Part shown: positions 16,822-28,400 of the stretch, piece after piece
Position numbering within the stretch: the stretch's first letter is position 1
Layout: each line of letters opens with the position of its first letter
Assembly (NCBI GenBank): GCA_937915755.1
Contig: CALGGR010000308.1
Coordinates: 1-64,000 of the forward strand
Length of the DNA stretch: 64,000 nt
Direction of reading: 5' to 3'
Origin: an uncultured Fretibacterium sp.
GTDB taxonomy: Bacteria > Synergistota > Synergistia > Synergistales > Aminobacteriaceae
Translations under genes and position numbers: made by a program
Notes under the pieces: generated by a model
What the model saw: the letters and a program-made list of their open reading frames with translations, nothing else
Told to the model about the DNA's origin: nothing
The model's database searches: none

Positions 16822-16850
16822 CTGACACGAACGAATATTCAGGATATAAT
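16822..16850 (+). promoter_or_regulatory. Promoter upstream of EIIA
   Basis: CTGACA (16822-16827), 17 bp, TATAAT (16845-16850): close to a sigma-70 consensus, about 50 bp upstream of the EIIA start. Confidence 0.7.
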
Positions 16851-16901
16851 ATTCAAACATCTACCAATCCGCCAATCTTTAGAAAGTGAGGAGTAATTAT
16901 T

Positions 16902-17390
16902 ATGTTCAAAAAGAAGACACCTGCCCCCGTAGTTTTCCCTGCCGAGTTAAGTTCACCTGTCGCCGGAGACTTCGTTCCAATGTCAGCCTTGAAGGATGAG
17001 GCTTTTGCCGGAGGAGCACTCGGTCAGTGCGTTGGAGTAAAGCCGGAGAACGGAAACATCTGCGCCCCCATTGACGGAACTGTGTCAGAGGTTACGGAGA
17101 CGGCTCACGCGGCAGTCATTCAGGCCGGAGAAATTGAGATACTCATTCACGCCGGCATTCACACGGTGAACATGAAGGGTGAAGGCTTCAAGAACCACGT
17201 CAAGCTCGGTCAGGTAGTACGCCGCGGAGAACCCGTGCTGACGATGGACTTGTGGAAGGTCAGGAACTCAGGCTATGATGACACCGTGATTATGGCCGTG
17301 TCCAATACGAAGGACTTTGCGAAAGTCGAAGCTCTCGTAACCGAAGGCAAGGTCAAAGCAGGAGACGGACTTCTGAAAGTCAGCAAGTAG
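16902..17390 (+). CDS. crr: PTS EIIA component, glucose type (Crr-like)
   Basis: A 162-residue EIIA(Glc) domain standing alone. Both conserved active-site histidines are seen, in TAHAAVIQ and in the phosphorylated EILIHAGIHTVNMKGEGF. It would accept phosphate from HPr and pass it to an EIIB or act as a regulator. No EIIB, EIIC, HPr or EI gene is in the window, so the partner is unknown. Single-gene unit with its own promoter and a hairpin after it. Confidence 0.92.
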   Translation: MFKKKTPAPVVFPAELSSPVAGDFVPMSALKDEAFAGGALGQCVGVKPENGNICAPIDGTVSEVTETAHAAVIQAGEIEILIHAGIHTVNMKGEGFKNHVKLGQVVRRGEPVLTMDLWKVRNSGYDDTVIMAVSNTKDFAKVEALVTEGKVKAGDGLLKVSK

Positions 17391-17411
17391 AATTTTGTGT
17401 TAGTCAGCTAT

Positions 17412-17441
17412 GCCCCTTTATCGGTGAAACGGTGAGGGGGC
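17412..17441 (+). terminator. Hairpin after EIIA gene
   Basis: GCCCC (17412-17416) pairs with GGGGGC (17436-17441) around an inner ATCG/CGGT stem. The T-run that follows is weak, so termination strength is uncertain. Confidence 0.5.
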
Positions 17442-17489
17442 TTATAGTAACAAAATGTTTCAAAATATAAATTTCAAGGAGGTTTTATT

Positions 17490-18682
17490 GTGAAAAATAC
17501 GAAGTCTTCTATGGACGATCGCAGCGCAATAGAGAAACTTGAACGCTTTGCCGCCGATGTCAACGCACGTAAAAGGGGAATATAATATTTGGTTATCCCG
17601 CGAATTGCCCCGTACATCTAAAGGATTTCTACAAGTGGTTCACTGAGAACGAAATCTACGACGCCATGATAAACAACAGCGGCGACCCTTTCCATAGTCA
17701 TGAGCTTTTCTTGAATGCCCTTGACTTTGAGCGCGAGGTCATAGAGTTCTTCGCTCCGTTCTACGGCTTCGACAGGGATAATCTGTGGGGCATCGTTACC
17801 TTCAGTGGCACAGACGGAAACAATCACGGAATCTACTTCGGCTCAAAGTGCTTGGAGAACAAGACACACAAGAAGCCGATAGTCTACGTATCCGACGCTG
17901 CACATTACTCGAATATGCGTTTGGCGGATCTTCAAAACTTTGAACTTCGCCTAATTCCGTCAGACATTCACGGCTGCATGATACCGGAGGAGTTTGAAAA
18001 AGCCCTCGTTCCGAACCGTCCCGCCTTGATAATCTACGCTATGGGGACGACGTTCAAGGGTGGCATCGACAATCAGGACAAACTTAACGCGATACTTGCG
18101 AAGTACCCCTCAATCGTTGCCTATCGACATGTTGACGCGGCACTGTTCGGCGGCTATCTTCCTTACACAAAGTACCGTGATGTCGTGAACCGCAAAGTAC
18201 ACCCATTCGACTCCATCGCGGTAAGCGGACATAAGTTTTTCAGTATGGACGAACCAGCAGGAATTTTCCTCACGACCGAAGATGTCCTGAAGAACCAGAA
18301 CCCTTATCAGGTTTCCTACCTTAATGGCAACATGCCGATGATTAACTGCTCACGTTCCGCATTAGCACCACTGAAACTTTGGTGGCTCATTCATCACGTA
18401 GGGGAAGATGGTTTCACTGAACAGGCTGATGGAATGCTTGAGCGTGCTGAATGGCTGAAGGAGAAACTTGACGCTATGGGCTGGCCTGCCGGGCTTGAGC
18501 CGATGTCGAACACAGTCTACTTCAAGCGTCCGAATGAGGCTATTGTGGAAAAATACGGGCTTGCACCAGATTATGATGAGCGTTTGGGTGGTGAGCTGTC
18601 TCATATAGTTGTCATGAGGCACGTTACGAAAGAGGCTCTTCAGGGCTTCCTTGATGACCTCGAAAATTCCAATGGCAAGTAA
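17490..18682 (+). pseudogene. PLP-dependent (histidine-type) decarboxylase with frameshift
   Basis: A group II PLP decarboxylase most like bacterial histidine decarboxylases. The start is GTG 17490 behind a perfect AAGGAGG. The first frame reads 31 codons and hits TAA at 17583; the -1 frame continues without a start codon through FGYPANCPVHLKDFYKWF, INNSGDPF and the PLP site VSGHKFFSMDEPAG to 18682. FGYP...NSGDPF is normal N-terminal sequence for the family, so the two parts belong together. The break lies in AAAAGGGG (17571-17578); one lost base explains it. It may be a real mutation or a sequencing slip. An internal ATG at 17666 would give a 338-residue product lacking the N-terminus. Confidence 0.8.
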
Positions 18683-18738
18683 CGAATAATTCCGCTATAA
18701 TATCAATCACCCAATATATTATGAGGAGGCAGTACAAT

Positions 18739-21060
18739 TTGAAACGTTTTGCATTAGTCTTACTCACAGCAGTACTCGCGTTATCGTTATGCGGTTCGAG
18801 TTTCGCGGCTGACGAAGCATCTCCCGCTACGTCAGGCTGGAAATTCGACCGTCCCATCAGAATCGTTTGCCCTTGGGGTGAAGGCGGCGGTGCAGACGCT
18901 ACCCTTCGCGCAATCGTTCCGCTCATCGAGAAGGCTACAGGCCAGAAAGTCGAAGTACTCAACGTTACTGGCGGAAACGGCGTAAATGGTGCGTCATTCA
19001 CTCGCGAACAGCCCGCTGACGGCTACACATTCATGCTCGGCACTCAGAGCTTGCTCATTCAGGACGTCATGGGTGAGATGAAGTTCAAGTTCCTCAATGA
19101 GTTCGTGCCTGTAGCAAGACTCGTCCACGCTATCGACATCATCGCTACTTCACGCGCTGCTATGGAGGAGAGAGGCTTCAAGACATTCAGCGAACTACGC
19201 GACTACATCAAGGCTCACCCATTCAGCGTAAGTGTCGGAATGCTCACCAGAATTGGCGTTGACGGTCTCTCGTTCCAGCAGGCTACTGAAGGCCTCAATA
19301 TCCTTGAGGTTGACTACCCGACAGGCGCAGGTATGACGGCAGCTCTTCTCGCGGGACAGATTGACCTCATGATTTCAGGCACTCAGGAAATCGAGGAGCA
19401 GATCCAGCTCGGCGAAATTATACCCATGCTAGTCCTTGCTGAGAAACGCATGAACCGTTACCCCAATGTTGAATCGTCAAAGGAACTCGGAATCAACGCA
19501 TTCTTGGGTTCAGAGCGCGGAATCTTCGCGAAGAAAGGCACCCCTCAGGAAGCCATCGACGCTCTCGGTGCAATAATCGCTGAGGCCGTAAAGACTTCAG
19601 ATTGGAACGACTTTCTACAGCAGGGCGGTTATGATGAGAGACCGGGTTATGCTCCTTCTGGCGAGTACCTGACGGCTCTTCAGGATGAGTACAAGTCTTT
19701 CACTGACATGCTGAAGCCCGCAAAGCCAGCCGACAAGAAAGCCCCCGCTGCTCCGTCAACAAAACTCGCAATAATTGGCTTCGTGATGGTCCTCGTACTC
19801 ATCATCTGCCTCATCAAGAAAATCATAATCCCGCCGATTGCGTTCATTCTTCTTCCGACAATCGCAGCACTCGTGGCAGGCTTTGACCCTCTGGCCGTCA
19901 ACAAGTTCGCAGCTTCAGGAATCTCGAAGATGGTGTCGACCGTCTCGCTGTTCGTGTTCTCGATTTCGTTCTTCTCATTGATGAGCGACCAGGGAGTATT
20001 TGACCCAATCGTCAACTTCCTCATCAAGAAGGCCGGAACTAACGTAACCCTCGTTATGCTTGCTACAGCCGCTGTCGGAATCATCGGACACCTTGACGGC
20101 TCAGGTGCTACAACGTTCATCATCACAATCACAGCAATGCTCCCGCTGTTCAAGAAGCTCAAAATGGACAACAGGTCGTTGATGCTCCTTGTCTGCGTTG
20201 CTATCGGTGTCATGAACGTCTGCCCTTGGGGTGGCCCGACTATCAGAGCTGCTACAGTCCTTGAATCAGACCCCAATATCCTTTGGCACAGGCTTCTCCC
20301 GGTTCAGGGCGCAATGCTGGTGATTACGTTCGCAACTGCGTTCCTTCTCAGCGGTATTCAGAGGAGAAGAATCGCAAAGCTCGGACTTTCGGCTGACGAA
20401 TCAGCGGAAGAGGCAAAAGCTGAGGACAAAGCTCCCAAAGTATCATCAGCTCTTCAGATGTACAACTTCCTCGTTGTGGTTGCTGTTATCGTTGTCCTTA
20501 TGGTCGGCTGGCTCAACCCTGCGTACACGTTCATGCTTGCGCTGGCTATAACGCTCCCGTTCAACATCAAGAGCCTCAAGGAGCAGAATGGAAAGCTCAA
20601 GAATTACGGTGTCGCGGCAATGTCGATGGTAGTTACGCTTTTTGCCGCAGGAATCTTCACGGGAGTTCTCTCAGGTACGGGAATGCTTAACGCAATGGCA
20701 AGTGCTGTCGTTACGGTAATCCCGCCGGATCTCGGACGCTACACTCACTTCATCGTCGCGTGCTTCGCTGTGCCTCTCATCATGTGTTTGGGGACTGACA
20801 GCTTCTACTTCGGGCTTCTTCCTGTCGTCGTTGGAATAGCCTCGCAGTTCGGCGTCAACCCTATGGACGTTGCGTGCGTTATGCTCGTTGCTGAGAACGT
20901 AGGCGTCATGATTTCACCGTTGAGCCCGGCAATGTATCTCGGTCTCGGACTTCTTGAGATTGAGGTCGGTGAGCACATCAAGTACTCGCTTCCGTGGATC
21001 TGGGGCATCAGCATTCTGTCGATTGCGGCCTGCATCGTTCTCGGTGTTACTCCGCTGTAG
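18739..21060 (+). CDS. TctC-type binding protein fused to CitMHS-family permease
   Basis: A single chain of about 773 residues. After a signal peptide (ALVLLTAVLALSLCGSSFAA) comes a complete Bug/TctC solute-binding domain (about 25-335: PIRIVCPWGEGGGADATLR and NVTGGNGVNGASFT are typical). A Pro/Ala/Lys linker leads to about 11 membrane segments of the CitMHS citrate-metal/proton symporter family, with IIGHLDGSGATTF and GVMNVCPWGGPTIRAA. TctC proteins normally serve TctAB, and CitMHS permeases normally need no receptor. A carboxylate substrate is likely. GAGGAGG (18723-18729) overlaps the ATG at 18721 and sits 9 nt before TTG 18739, which I prefer as start. Confidence 0.88.
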   Translation: MKRFALVLLTAVLALSLCGSSFAADEASPATSGWKFDRPIRIVCPWGEGGGADATLRAIVPLIEKATGQKVEVLNVTGGNGVNGASFTREQPADGYTFMLGTQSLLIQDVMGEMKFKFLNEFVPVARLVHAIDIIATSRAAMEERGFKTFSELRDYIKAHPFSVSVGMLTRIGVDGLSFQQATEGLNILEVDYPTGAGMTAALLAGQIDLMISGTQEIEEQIQLGEIIPMLVLAEKRMNRYPNVESSKELGINAFLGSERGIFAKKGTPQEAIDALGAIIAEAVKTSDWNDFLQQGGYDERPGYAPSGEYLTALQDEYKSFTDMLKPAKPADKKAPAAPSTKLAIIGFVMVLVLIICLIKKIIIPPIAFILLPTIAALVAGFDPLAVNKFAASGISKMVSTVSLFVFSISFFSLMSDQGVFDPIVNFLIKKAGTNVTLVMLATAAVGIIGHLDGSGATTFIITITAMLPLFKKLKMDNRSLMLLVCVAIGVMNVCPWGGPTIRAATVLESDPNILWHRLLPVQGAMLVITFATAFLLSGIQRRRIAKLGLSADESAEEAKAEDKAPKVSSALQMYNFLVVVAVIVVLMVGWLNPAYTFMLALAITLPFNIKSLKEQNGKLKNYGVAAMSMVVTLFAAGIFTGVLSGTGMLNAMASAVVTVIPPDLGRYTHFIVACFAVPLIMCLGTDSFYFGLLPVVVGIASQFGVNPMDVACVMLVAENVGVMISPLSPAMYLGLGLLEIEVGEHIKYSLPWIWGISILSIAACIVLGVTPL

Positions 21061-21088
21061 ACTTTCGCATTGAAACATTGAGATTTTT

Positions 21089-21123
21089 CGCCGCCGTGAG
21101 TAAAATTACGGCGGTATTTTTTT
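21089..21123 (+). terminator. Terminator after the fusion transporter
   Basis: CCGCCGT (21091-21097) pairs with ACGGCGG (21108-21114), followed by TATTTTTTT. A textbook rho-independent terminator. Confidence 0.9.
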
Positions 21124-21146
21124 ATCCTAACGAAAGGGGAATGTTT

Positions 21147-21782
21147 ATGCGGAAAATTTTCACGTCGTTGTTGCTTCTTGCGTTGACGGCTTCGTGCTCT
21201 TATGCCGAAATTTCGAACGCCGTCGTCGAATCTGCATGGAAGCGAATCGCTAAGGCTGACGGTTTCAAGCAGGTCTCAATCAATTATGAGAAGGACGAAT
21301 CACCGAATGCTTGGGTTGCGTTCAAGTCTCAGAATGATTACAGCATCCACGTTACTGCCGGTCTCATGAAGATTCTTAACACTGAAGACGAGATTGCTGG
21401 CGTTTGGGGACATGAGATTGGACACGTCAGGCTAGGGCATTACACCAAAGGACGGCTCAGAAGCATGGGCTGGACCGTCGCCGGGAAAATTCTTCAGCAG
21501 AAAACTGGGAAAATCGCCCAGTCTGCCGGCAACATTGGAATGAACCTCGCGGAAAATGCCTTCAGCAGAAATCAGGAAACTCAGTCCGACGAATATGGCG
21601 TTAAGCTGCTCGTTAAGGCTGGCTATAATCCTTTGGGCCTCTACAACGCTATGAAGGCCTTCAGGGATAACGGCTATGGCACTCAGTCAGGAATAGCTAA
21701 CTGGTTCAGCACTCACCCTGCTACCGATGAAAGGCTTAAAGCTCTTCATGACTTCGCGGAAAAATACAGAAAGGGAAGGTGA
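21147..21782 (+). CDS. M48-family metalloprotease, secreted
   Basis: A 211-residue zinc protease with a Sec signal peptide (IFTSLLLLALTASCSYA; the Cys may allow lipidation). The zinc site is HEIGH in AGVWGHEIGHVRLGHY; the third ligand is Glu or Asp in QETQSDEYGVKLL; a late STHPATDERLKAL matches the family. Of two ATGs, 21147 fits AAGGGG (7 nt upstream) better than 21141. It is a paralog of the next gene (about 60% similar by eye) and the pair leads into the giant surface protein. A chaperone-protease role in the periplasm, as for BepA/LoiP, is inferred. Confidence 0.9.
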   Translation: MRKIFTSLLLLALTASCSYAEISNAVVESAWKRIAKADGFKQVSINYEKDESPNAWVAFKSQNDYSIHVTAGLMKILNTEDEIAGVWGHEIGHVRLGHYTKGRLRSMGWTVAGKILQQKTGKIAQSAGNIGMNLAENAFSRNQETQSDEYGVKLLVKAGYNPLGLYNAMKAFRDNGYGTQSGIANWFSTHPATDERLKALHDFAEKYRKGR

Positions 21783-21789
21783 TATTGTT

Positions 21790-22494
21790 ATGCGCAGAAT
21801 TTCAGCGGCAATAATCTTGGCGGCTTTGTACTGTTCCAGCGCTTATGGAGCCATCTCTAATGACGTTGTTGAAGCTGCATGGAAGAGAATAGCTAAGGTT
21901 GACGGTTTCAAAGAAGTCCCAATCAACTATGAGAAGAACGAATCACCGAATGCCTGGGTTAAGTTCCAGTCTCAGAACAACTTCAGCGTCCACGTTACAG
22001 CCGGCCTCATGAAAATACTCAACAGTGAGGACGAAATCGCCGGAGTTCTTGGGCACGAAATCGGCCATGTCAAGCTAGGGCATTATAATCAGGGCGTTGG
22101 CCGTGCGGTTGGCTGGGCTGTGGCTGGAAATCTTCTCGGGCGAATCGGTGGCCTCGCAGGAATTATAGCGCAGGGTGCGGGTCAAATCGGCATGAACCTC
22201 GCTGAAAGCGGCTTCTCCCGCGGCCAAGAAGTTGAGGCTGATGACTATGGCACGGAGCTTCTCAAGAGGGCAGGTTATGATCCGTATGGTTTGTACAGAG
22301 CGATGAAAGCGTTCTCCGACAACAAGTACGTAACTCAGCCCAACGGATTCAATTCTCACCCGCCAACTGAGAGAAGACTTCAGCATCTTCAGGAGAAAGC
22401 AAAAGAAGTCAAAGCATCACCAGTGAAATCGTCAAGCACGAAGTCAAAGACAAGGCAAACCTCAAAATACAAAGAAAGCATGGGGAACAAGTAG
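21790..22494 (+). CDS. Second M48-family metalloprotease, secreted
   Basis: A 234-residue tandem paralog of the preceding protease. The signal peptide is RRISAAIILAALYCSSAYG. The zinc motif is HEIGH in AGVLGHEIGHVKLGHY and the third ligand region is QEVEADDYGTELLKRAGYDP. It has a Gly-rich insert (GRIGGLAGIIAQGAGQIG) and a C-terminal Ser/Lys-rich tail not found in its twin. The start ATG 21790 follows GGAAGGTGAT. The stop is 2 nt before the giant protein's start, so the three are probably co-expressed. Confidence 0.9.
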   Translation: MRRISAAIILAALYCSSAYGAISNDVVEAAWKRIAKVDGFKEVPINYEKNESPNAWVKFQSQNNFSVHVTAGLMKILNSEDEIAGVLGHEIGHVKLGHYNQGVGRAVGWAVAGNLLGRIGGLAGIIAQGAGQIGMNLAESGFSRGQEVEADDYGTELLKRAGYDPYGLYRAMKAFSDNKYVTQPNGFNSHPPTERRLQHLQEKAKEVKASPVKSSSTKSKTRQTSKYKESMGNK

Positions 22495-22496
22495 AC

Positions 22497-25400
22497 ATGA
22501 AGAAAATTATTGCAGCGTTAATGCTCGTGACAGCGTTCGCATCGTGTTCATGGGCATGGTTCGTGGGTTCAGGGACGGAAGATGACCCGTATGTCATAGC
22601 GAATGCGTCTGATTTCTCGTACTTCAGATATAGGGTCAATAATGGCCTCGATGATGAGGGCTGCTACTATCTTCTCTCGAACGACATACAGCTCACTCGT
22701 CAGACACTTGAGGCTCCAGTGGGCATACTCAAAGTCAGTTCAGACCTTCAAACTGTAATGCATGATTACAGCTTCAAAGGACACTTTGACGGGAATAATC
22801 ACATAATCTACGTCAAGATATTGCCGTTCTATGAAATAGATAAGGAGAACTCGGCGAAGTATGATCGTGCGCTATTCGGATACGTTAATACTGACGGTGA
22901 TTATGCCGTGAAGAATTTGCGTGTGGGAGGCTATGTAAGCGGCAATTTCCCTGCTGGTATAGTGTCAAGACTTGGGTCGGGCAGAATAGAAGGGTGCAAG
23001 GTTTCTGCTGATGTTAATATTCTGGCCTCTTCAGCTTCTGAGGCGAGAAGCCACCGTTACATTGGTGCGCCAACGGAATCCTATGACAACACGTATGCGT
23101 TCGGCGGTGGAATCGTTGCTAACATGTATGGCGGTGAAATCGTGAGCTGTGATTTTTCCGGCAAAGTCAAAACAGAAGAAGCTGATTTCTCTCATGCAGG
23201 TGGCATAACGGGCTTTATCTGGGCGACTTCAGCGCTGCTTCAGGGCTGTAATGTCAGGCATTATGCAACCGTAACAGCAAAAGGGGACTCGGCATCTTCA
23301 GGCGGAATTGTGGGCTATCTCGAAGTCGAGGATTTGGCGAGTGCGAGCGGGGACGTAACCGTAACAGGCTGTACTTTCGAGGGCGGTGAAATCAGCAGTG
23401 ATTACTCGGCAGGCGGAATCGCAGGCATCGTCTACGGCGGAATACTGACGGACAATACTGTCGGCAGTGATACTAGAATAAACGGCGCAACATTTGCGGG
23501 CGGAATTGCTGGGACTCTCTCGGCAGGAGCTTTGGTCTCAGAAAACAATGTCGAGGGCGGGATCGTTCAGGCAGATTCGCGGGCGTCTGGCGGGATCGTC
23601 GGGCTTCTTGAGCTTGGTTACGTCGAAAGCAATGATGCCAAGTCAAGCGTTCAGGGTGATGCTTCATACAAAGGCGGAGTAATCGGCGAGATTCATAACC
23701 ATTACGGAAGCTCCTCGAACGTTATGGGCAACACTTACGCGGGCGCAGAGTTCGGCGTCGGCATCGATGAGCATTTGCAGATGAACCAGAACATTGCGGG
23801 GACTACAAAGCAGTCTGCAACGCTCTCATTCCTAACACCGAGCAGGCTTCCGAGCGTCAAGGAGAAGGAGAATTATTCAGCCAGCATTCAGCTCAGTGTT
23901 CCGGCAATAATTGACATCTCACCCATTCCAACATGGCTAAATCCTGTTCAAGCCGGAAACATAATCTCGATGTCATGTATTCCGCAGACAACTGGGACGT
24001 TCGAGTTCACTCTCAACGCTACATACGGTGAACAGACCGCAAGCAGGACATACTCTCTCACGGTCAACTCGAAACTCAGCGTAAACAGCACAAGAGATTT
24101 CCCGGAATACGCTGACTTGGGAGCGTTCTTCGCATACACCTTTTCGGCAAACGCGGGCGGTGAGGACATATCATCGTTGACATGGACGGCAAGCGGTGAT
24201 TTACCCGGCGGACTGATCCTCAATCCGACGACAGGAAGGCTCTCAGGAAATCCAACAAATGAAGGAGAGTACACGTTCGAGATTCTTGCAAACGCTGATA
24301 ACATGTCTCAGGCATCAACGGGCGCACTCACGCTCACGGTTGCCAAAGCCATCTCAATTATCGCTGACGGTGCTGCCTCGCGCGACAACGTTGTGTATCT
24401 TCCGACGGCCATGATTGACGACGATTTCAGGTTCGCCCTTCACATTGACCAGAGCGGTTTGACGGAGCAATGGTACATTCAGGCGGGTAACTTCCCTTCA
24501 GGTCTGACGATTGATGAGAGTACAGGGCTGATTTACGGCGCGCCTGACACGGCGGGAACGTATTACTTCGTCGTTGGCGTTAATGCCGGAACGATGTCAG
24601 CCACACAGGAAATGAGTATGGCAATTCTTCCGACGCTTGAGATTTCAACGTCATCGCTTCCCGCAATTAGGATTGACACGCCATATACCGCGACAATCTC
24701 AACGAACGCAGTATACGGTACACCAATCAGCTGGGACATCACTGGGCTTCCTGAAGGACTGAGCTACAACGCTTCGGGGCTGATATGCACGATTTCGGGT
24801 ACTGTCTCAGAGGTGGAACGATACACGGTTACGGTTCAGGCTTCTTACGGCTCATACTCGGCATCAAAGACCTTCACACTCAACGCTGTACGTGGCTTCA
24901 CCATACTCACGGATGAGCTTCCAATCGGCAAGACAAGCTACGGCTATTCCTTCAGGCTCACAACGAACGCAGCTTCATCGGACGCTGTGGCATGGTCAGT
25001 AATCGGCGGCAATCTGCCAAACGGTACGACATTGGACAGCAACACGGGGAGGATTTCGGGAACTCCGTCAGCATCGGGGAGCTTTGACTTCACGGTTCAG
25101 GCCGTAACAAGCAGAGACTATACCAGCAAGGACCTCGAAATATTCATCAGCGACAAACTTGTGATTACGACAAATTCAGAGTTGAAGGATGCGGAAATCA
25201 GCAAGGACTACAGTGTTCAGCTCATGACGAACATCGGCCTTGTCTCTGTCTGGACGCTTGAAGGAGGATTGCTCCCGGACGGATTAGTGCTGTCATCAGA
25301 CGGAACAATCACGGGCAAGCCAACAGAATATGGGGACTTCACATTCACGCTGAAGGTTGAAGCAGGAGGTCTTGAGGCATGGGGAGATTTCATGCTGACG

Positions 25401-28400
25401 GTGCTTCCGAGCTTCTACATTTCAACGGGTGAAAATCTCGGAACTGCTGAGGTCGGGAAGCCGTATTCGCGTCTTTTGCTTACAAACAGAGACACTTCGA
25501 GCGCGAAATGGTACGTTGTCGGCGGAACTTTCCCTGAAGGACTCTCACTCAGCAGGGACAAAGGTCTAATCTCAGGAACACCGACGGTTGGAACGTCATA
25601 CGATTTCACGGTTCAGGCGGTATCGGGAGTGAACACTGACGAAAAGAGATTCTCGCTCGTCGTGAAGCCTGCACTTGAAATCATCACGCCAGCAACACTT
25701 CCTCCGGCATCACGCGATTACCCCTACGATTACACGATTTCAACCGACGCAACGTCAGCCGTAACGTGGAACTTCATATCGGGCGACATTCCTTCGGGGA
25801 TCGGATTTGAGGACGGCACAATTTCGGGAACACCAACTGAAGCAGGGCCTTTCACGTTCACTGTCGAGGCATTGTCGGACGGAAAGCGATCAGCAAAAAC
25901 CTTCACCCTCTACGTCGCAGACTATCTGGAGATACTAACATCACCAACGCTTCCGTCAGCAAATGAAGGTGTACCATACTCTTACACCCTAATCACGAAC
26001 GCTGATGATGCTTCGGCCATTAGATGGTACGTTATAAGCGGCGATGCTCCCATAGAACCTGAAACGACGACGGGGCTTCTGTCATGGACACCATCCCATG
26101 ATGATGTCTCCGATGATGCGTATGTCTTCGAGGTTCAGGCCGTTTACGGAAGGTTGACGGCAAGCAGGGTATTCACACTCAAAGTTGAGCCAGTGATGTC
26201 GGTGTTAACGCCTTCAGTTCTCCGTGAAGCAAGAGTGAACTCAAGGTATTCGTGCCAGCTTCGAGCGAACGTGAACGGTGCAACATGGGAGGTCTCAGGC
26301 GGTACACTCCCGGGCGGCCTCACCCTTAGCGGTGATGTCATCACTGGAACGCCTGCGACTGCCGGAGAATATTCATTCACGGTCAAAGCGTCATCAGGAA
26401 CGTTGAGTGCGGTTAAAACGCTGACTCTCAAGGTTGGAACAGAGCTTCAAATTCTCTCGTCAGCCCTCAAAGCTGCTAAGGTTAACGAGCAATACTCTCA
26501 CACTTTCAGGACGAACAAGGGTGATGCTTCATGGAACGTAATCAGCAGTGATTTGCCGGGAGGATTAACCCTTGAGGCTTCAACAGGAATAATCTCAGGC
26601 AAGCCCACAAATCCGGGCTCATTCGACTTCACGCTTCAGGCGATAGCTGGCGGCCTCACAGCAAGCAGGGATTTCACGCTCACTGTCAACCCGGAACTCA
26701 GGATAACAACGAACTCAGTGCTTCCGTCAGCAAGAAGAAACACGCTGTATTCGTACATTCTTGCTACTGATTCAGACATGGCCGTAACATGGGACTTGAT
26801 GGGCTATCTTCCTTCAGGGATGACATTGAACGGCGATACTGGCGAGATTGTTGGAATACCGGCAGAGGCGGGAGAGTTTGGCTTTACGGTTCAGGCAACG
26901 GCAGGGGATTTACATGCGGAGAAAGAGTTCACACTCACAGTTCTTGACGAAATGGTCATAACGACATCGACTCTTCCGGCGGGAAAGCTCGGCGCGGAAT
27001 ATGCCTGCACGCTTGCGGCAAATTCTCCGTCGTCCGTAATATGGACATTGTTGGACGGAGACCTCCCAAACGGCCTCATACTCGGAAGAACTACCGGGAA
27101 AATTTCAGGGACACCGATTGCGTCAGGTGATTTTGCGTTCATCGTTCAGGCTGTATCAGGGGGCAGCATGGCCAGCAAGGACTTCACGCTGACAGTTGAC
27201 GGCTCGCTGACGATTGTAACGGGTGAAACACTCCCTTCGGCTCAGGAAGGTCAGGAATATTCCCAGACGCTAATGGCCGACGCTTCAGCGGTGTGGAGCA
27301 TCGCATCCGGTAAATTACCCACAGGACTCGCTCTCAGTTCAACGGGCGAAATCTCAGGTACACCGTCGGAAACAGGCGCATTCTCGTTCACAGTCCTGGC
27401 AGTTTCTGGGACGTTGACGGCTCGGAAGGATTTCACTCTCACCGTAATCCCGGCACTCGTCATCACAACAGCGTCGCTGACTTCGGGGCGCGAGGGAAGC
27501 GTCTATTCCGTGACTCTAACGGCTGAACCGTACTCATCATCGACAACATCATGGTACAAAATCAGCGGTGATCTTCCAGCCGGAATGGCCTTGAACCAGT
27601 CAACGGGAACTATCTCAGGAACTCCATCAGAGCATGGTACGTTCACGTTCAGGATTGCGGCAATTCGCGGGAATTTCAGCGCTTACAGGGATTTCACTCT
27701 GACGGTTGAGGCTGTCTTGCAGATTACGACACTTTCCCCGCTTCCAAGTGCGACATCCAGCATGCCATACTCCTATATCCTCATGACGAATGCGGCTGGA
27801 ACGGACACAGTAACATGGTCGGCAGTGAGTTCGCTTCCTTCAGGGCTTTCGCTCGATGCTTCGACGGGTGAGATTTCCGGGACCCCTTCGAGTTACGGAA
27901 CGTTCGTTTTCTCGGTGAGAGCTGATTCTGGTTCCGCGTTCGACGTTAAGGACTTTTCCCTGACAGTAAGCGCCTCATCGTCTCTCAGGATTGCGACCGA
28001 CACGCTTCCTTCCGGGACGCTTGGCACTCAGTATTCCTACACTCTTGCTGCTGAAAGTTCATCAGGGACGTTAGTGTGGCAGATTGTCAGCGGAGACCTT
28101 CCGGCGGGTTTGACCCTAAACCGTTCAACCGGAACAATCTCAGGAACTCCAACGCTTGCAGAGACTTTCATGTTCACTGTCGAAGCATCATCAGGCGGGC
28201 AGTCAGACAGAAAGTCATTCACCGTAACGATAAGCCCAGTCCTGATGATAACCACAGGCTCGCTCCCATCTGGCAAGAAGGACACGGCGTATTCCTACAC
28301 CTTGGCGCTTAACACGTCCGAGTCTGCTGACTGGTCGGTGATTGCCGGGACGCTTCCTGAAGGATTGTCGCTCGACGTGTCATCAGGAACGATTTCAGGC

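Noticed and set aside
17571..17585. Programmed -1 frameshift in the decarboxylase gene
   Set aside because: The zero-frame codons do not form an X XXY YYZ slippery site and no stimulatory hairpin or internal SD is evident; an indel is simpler.
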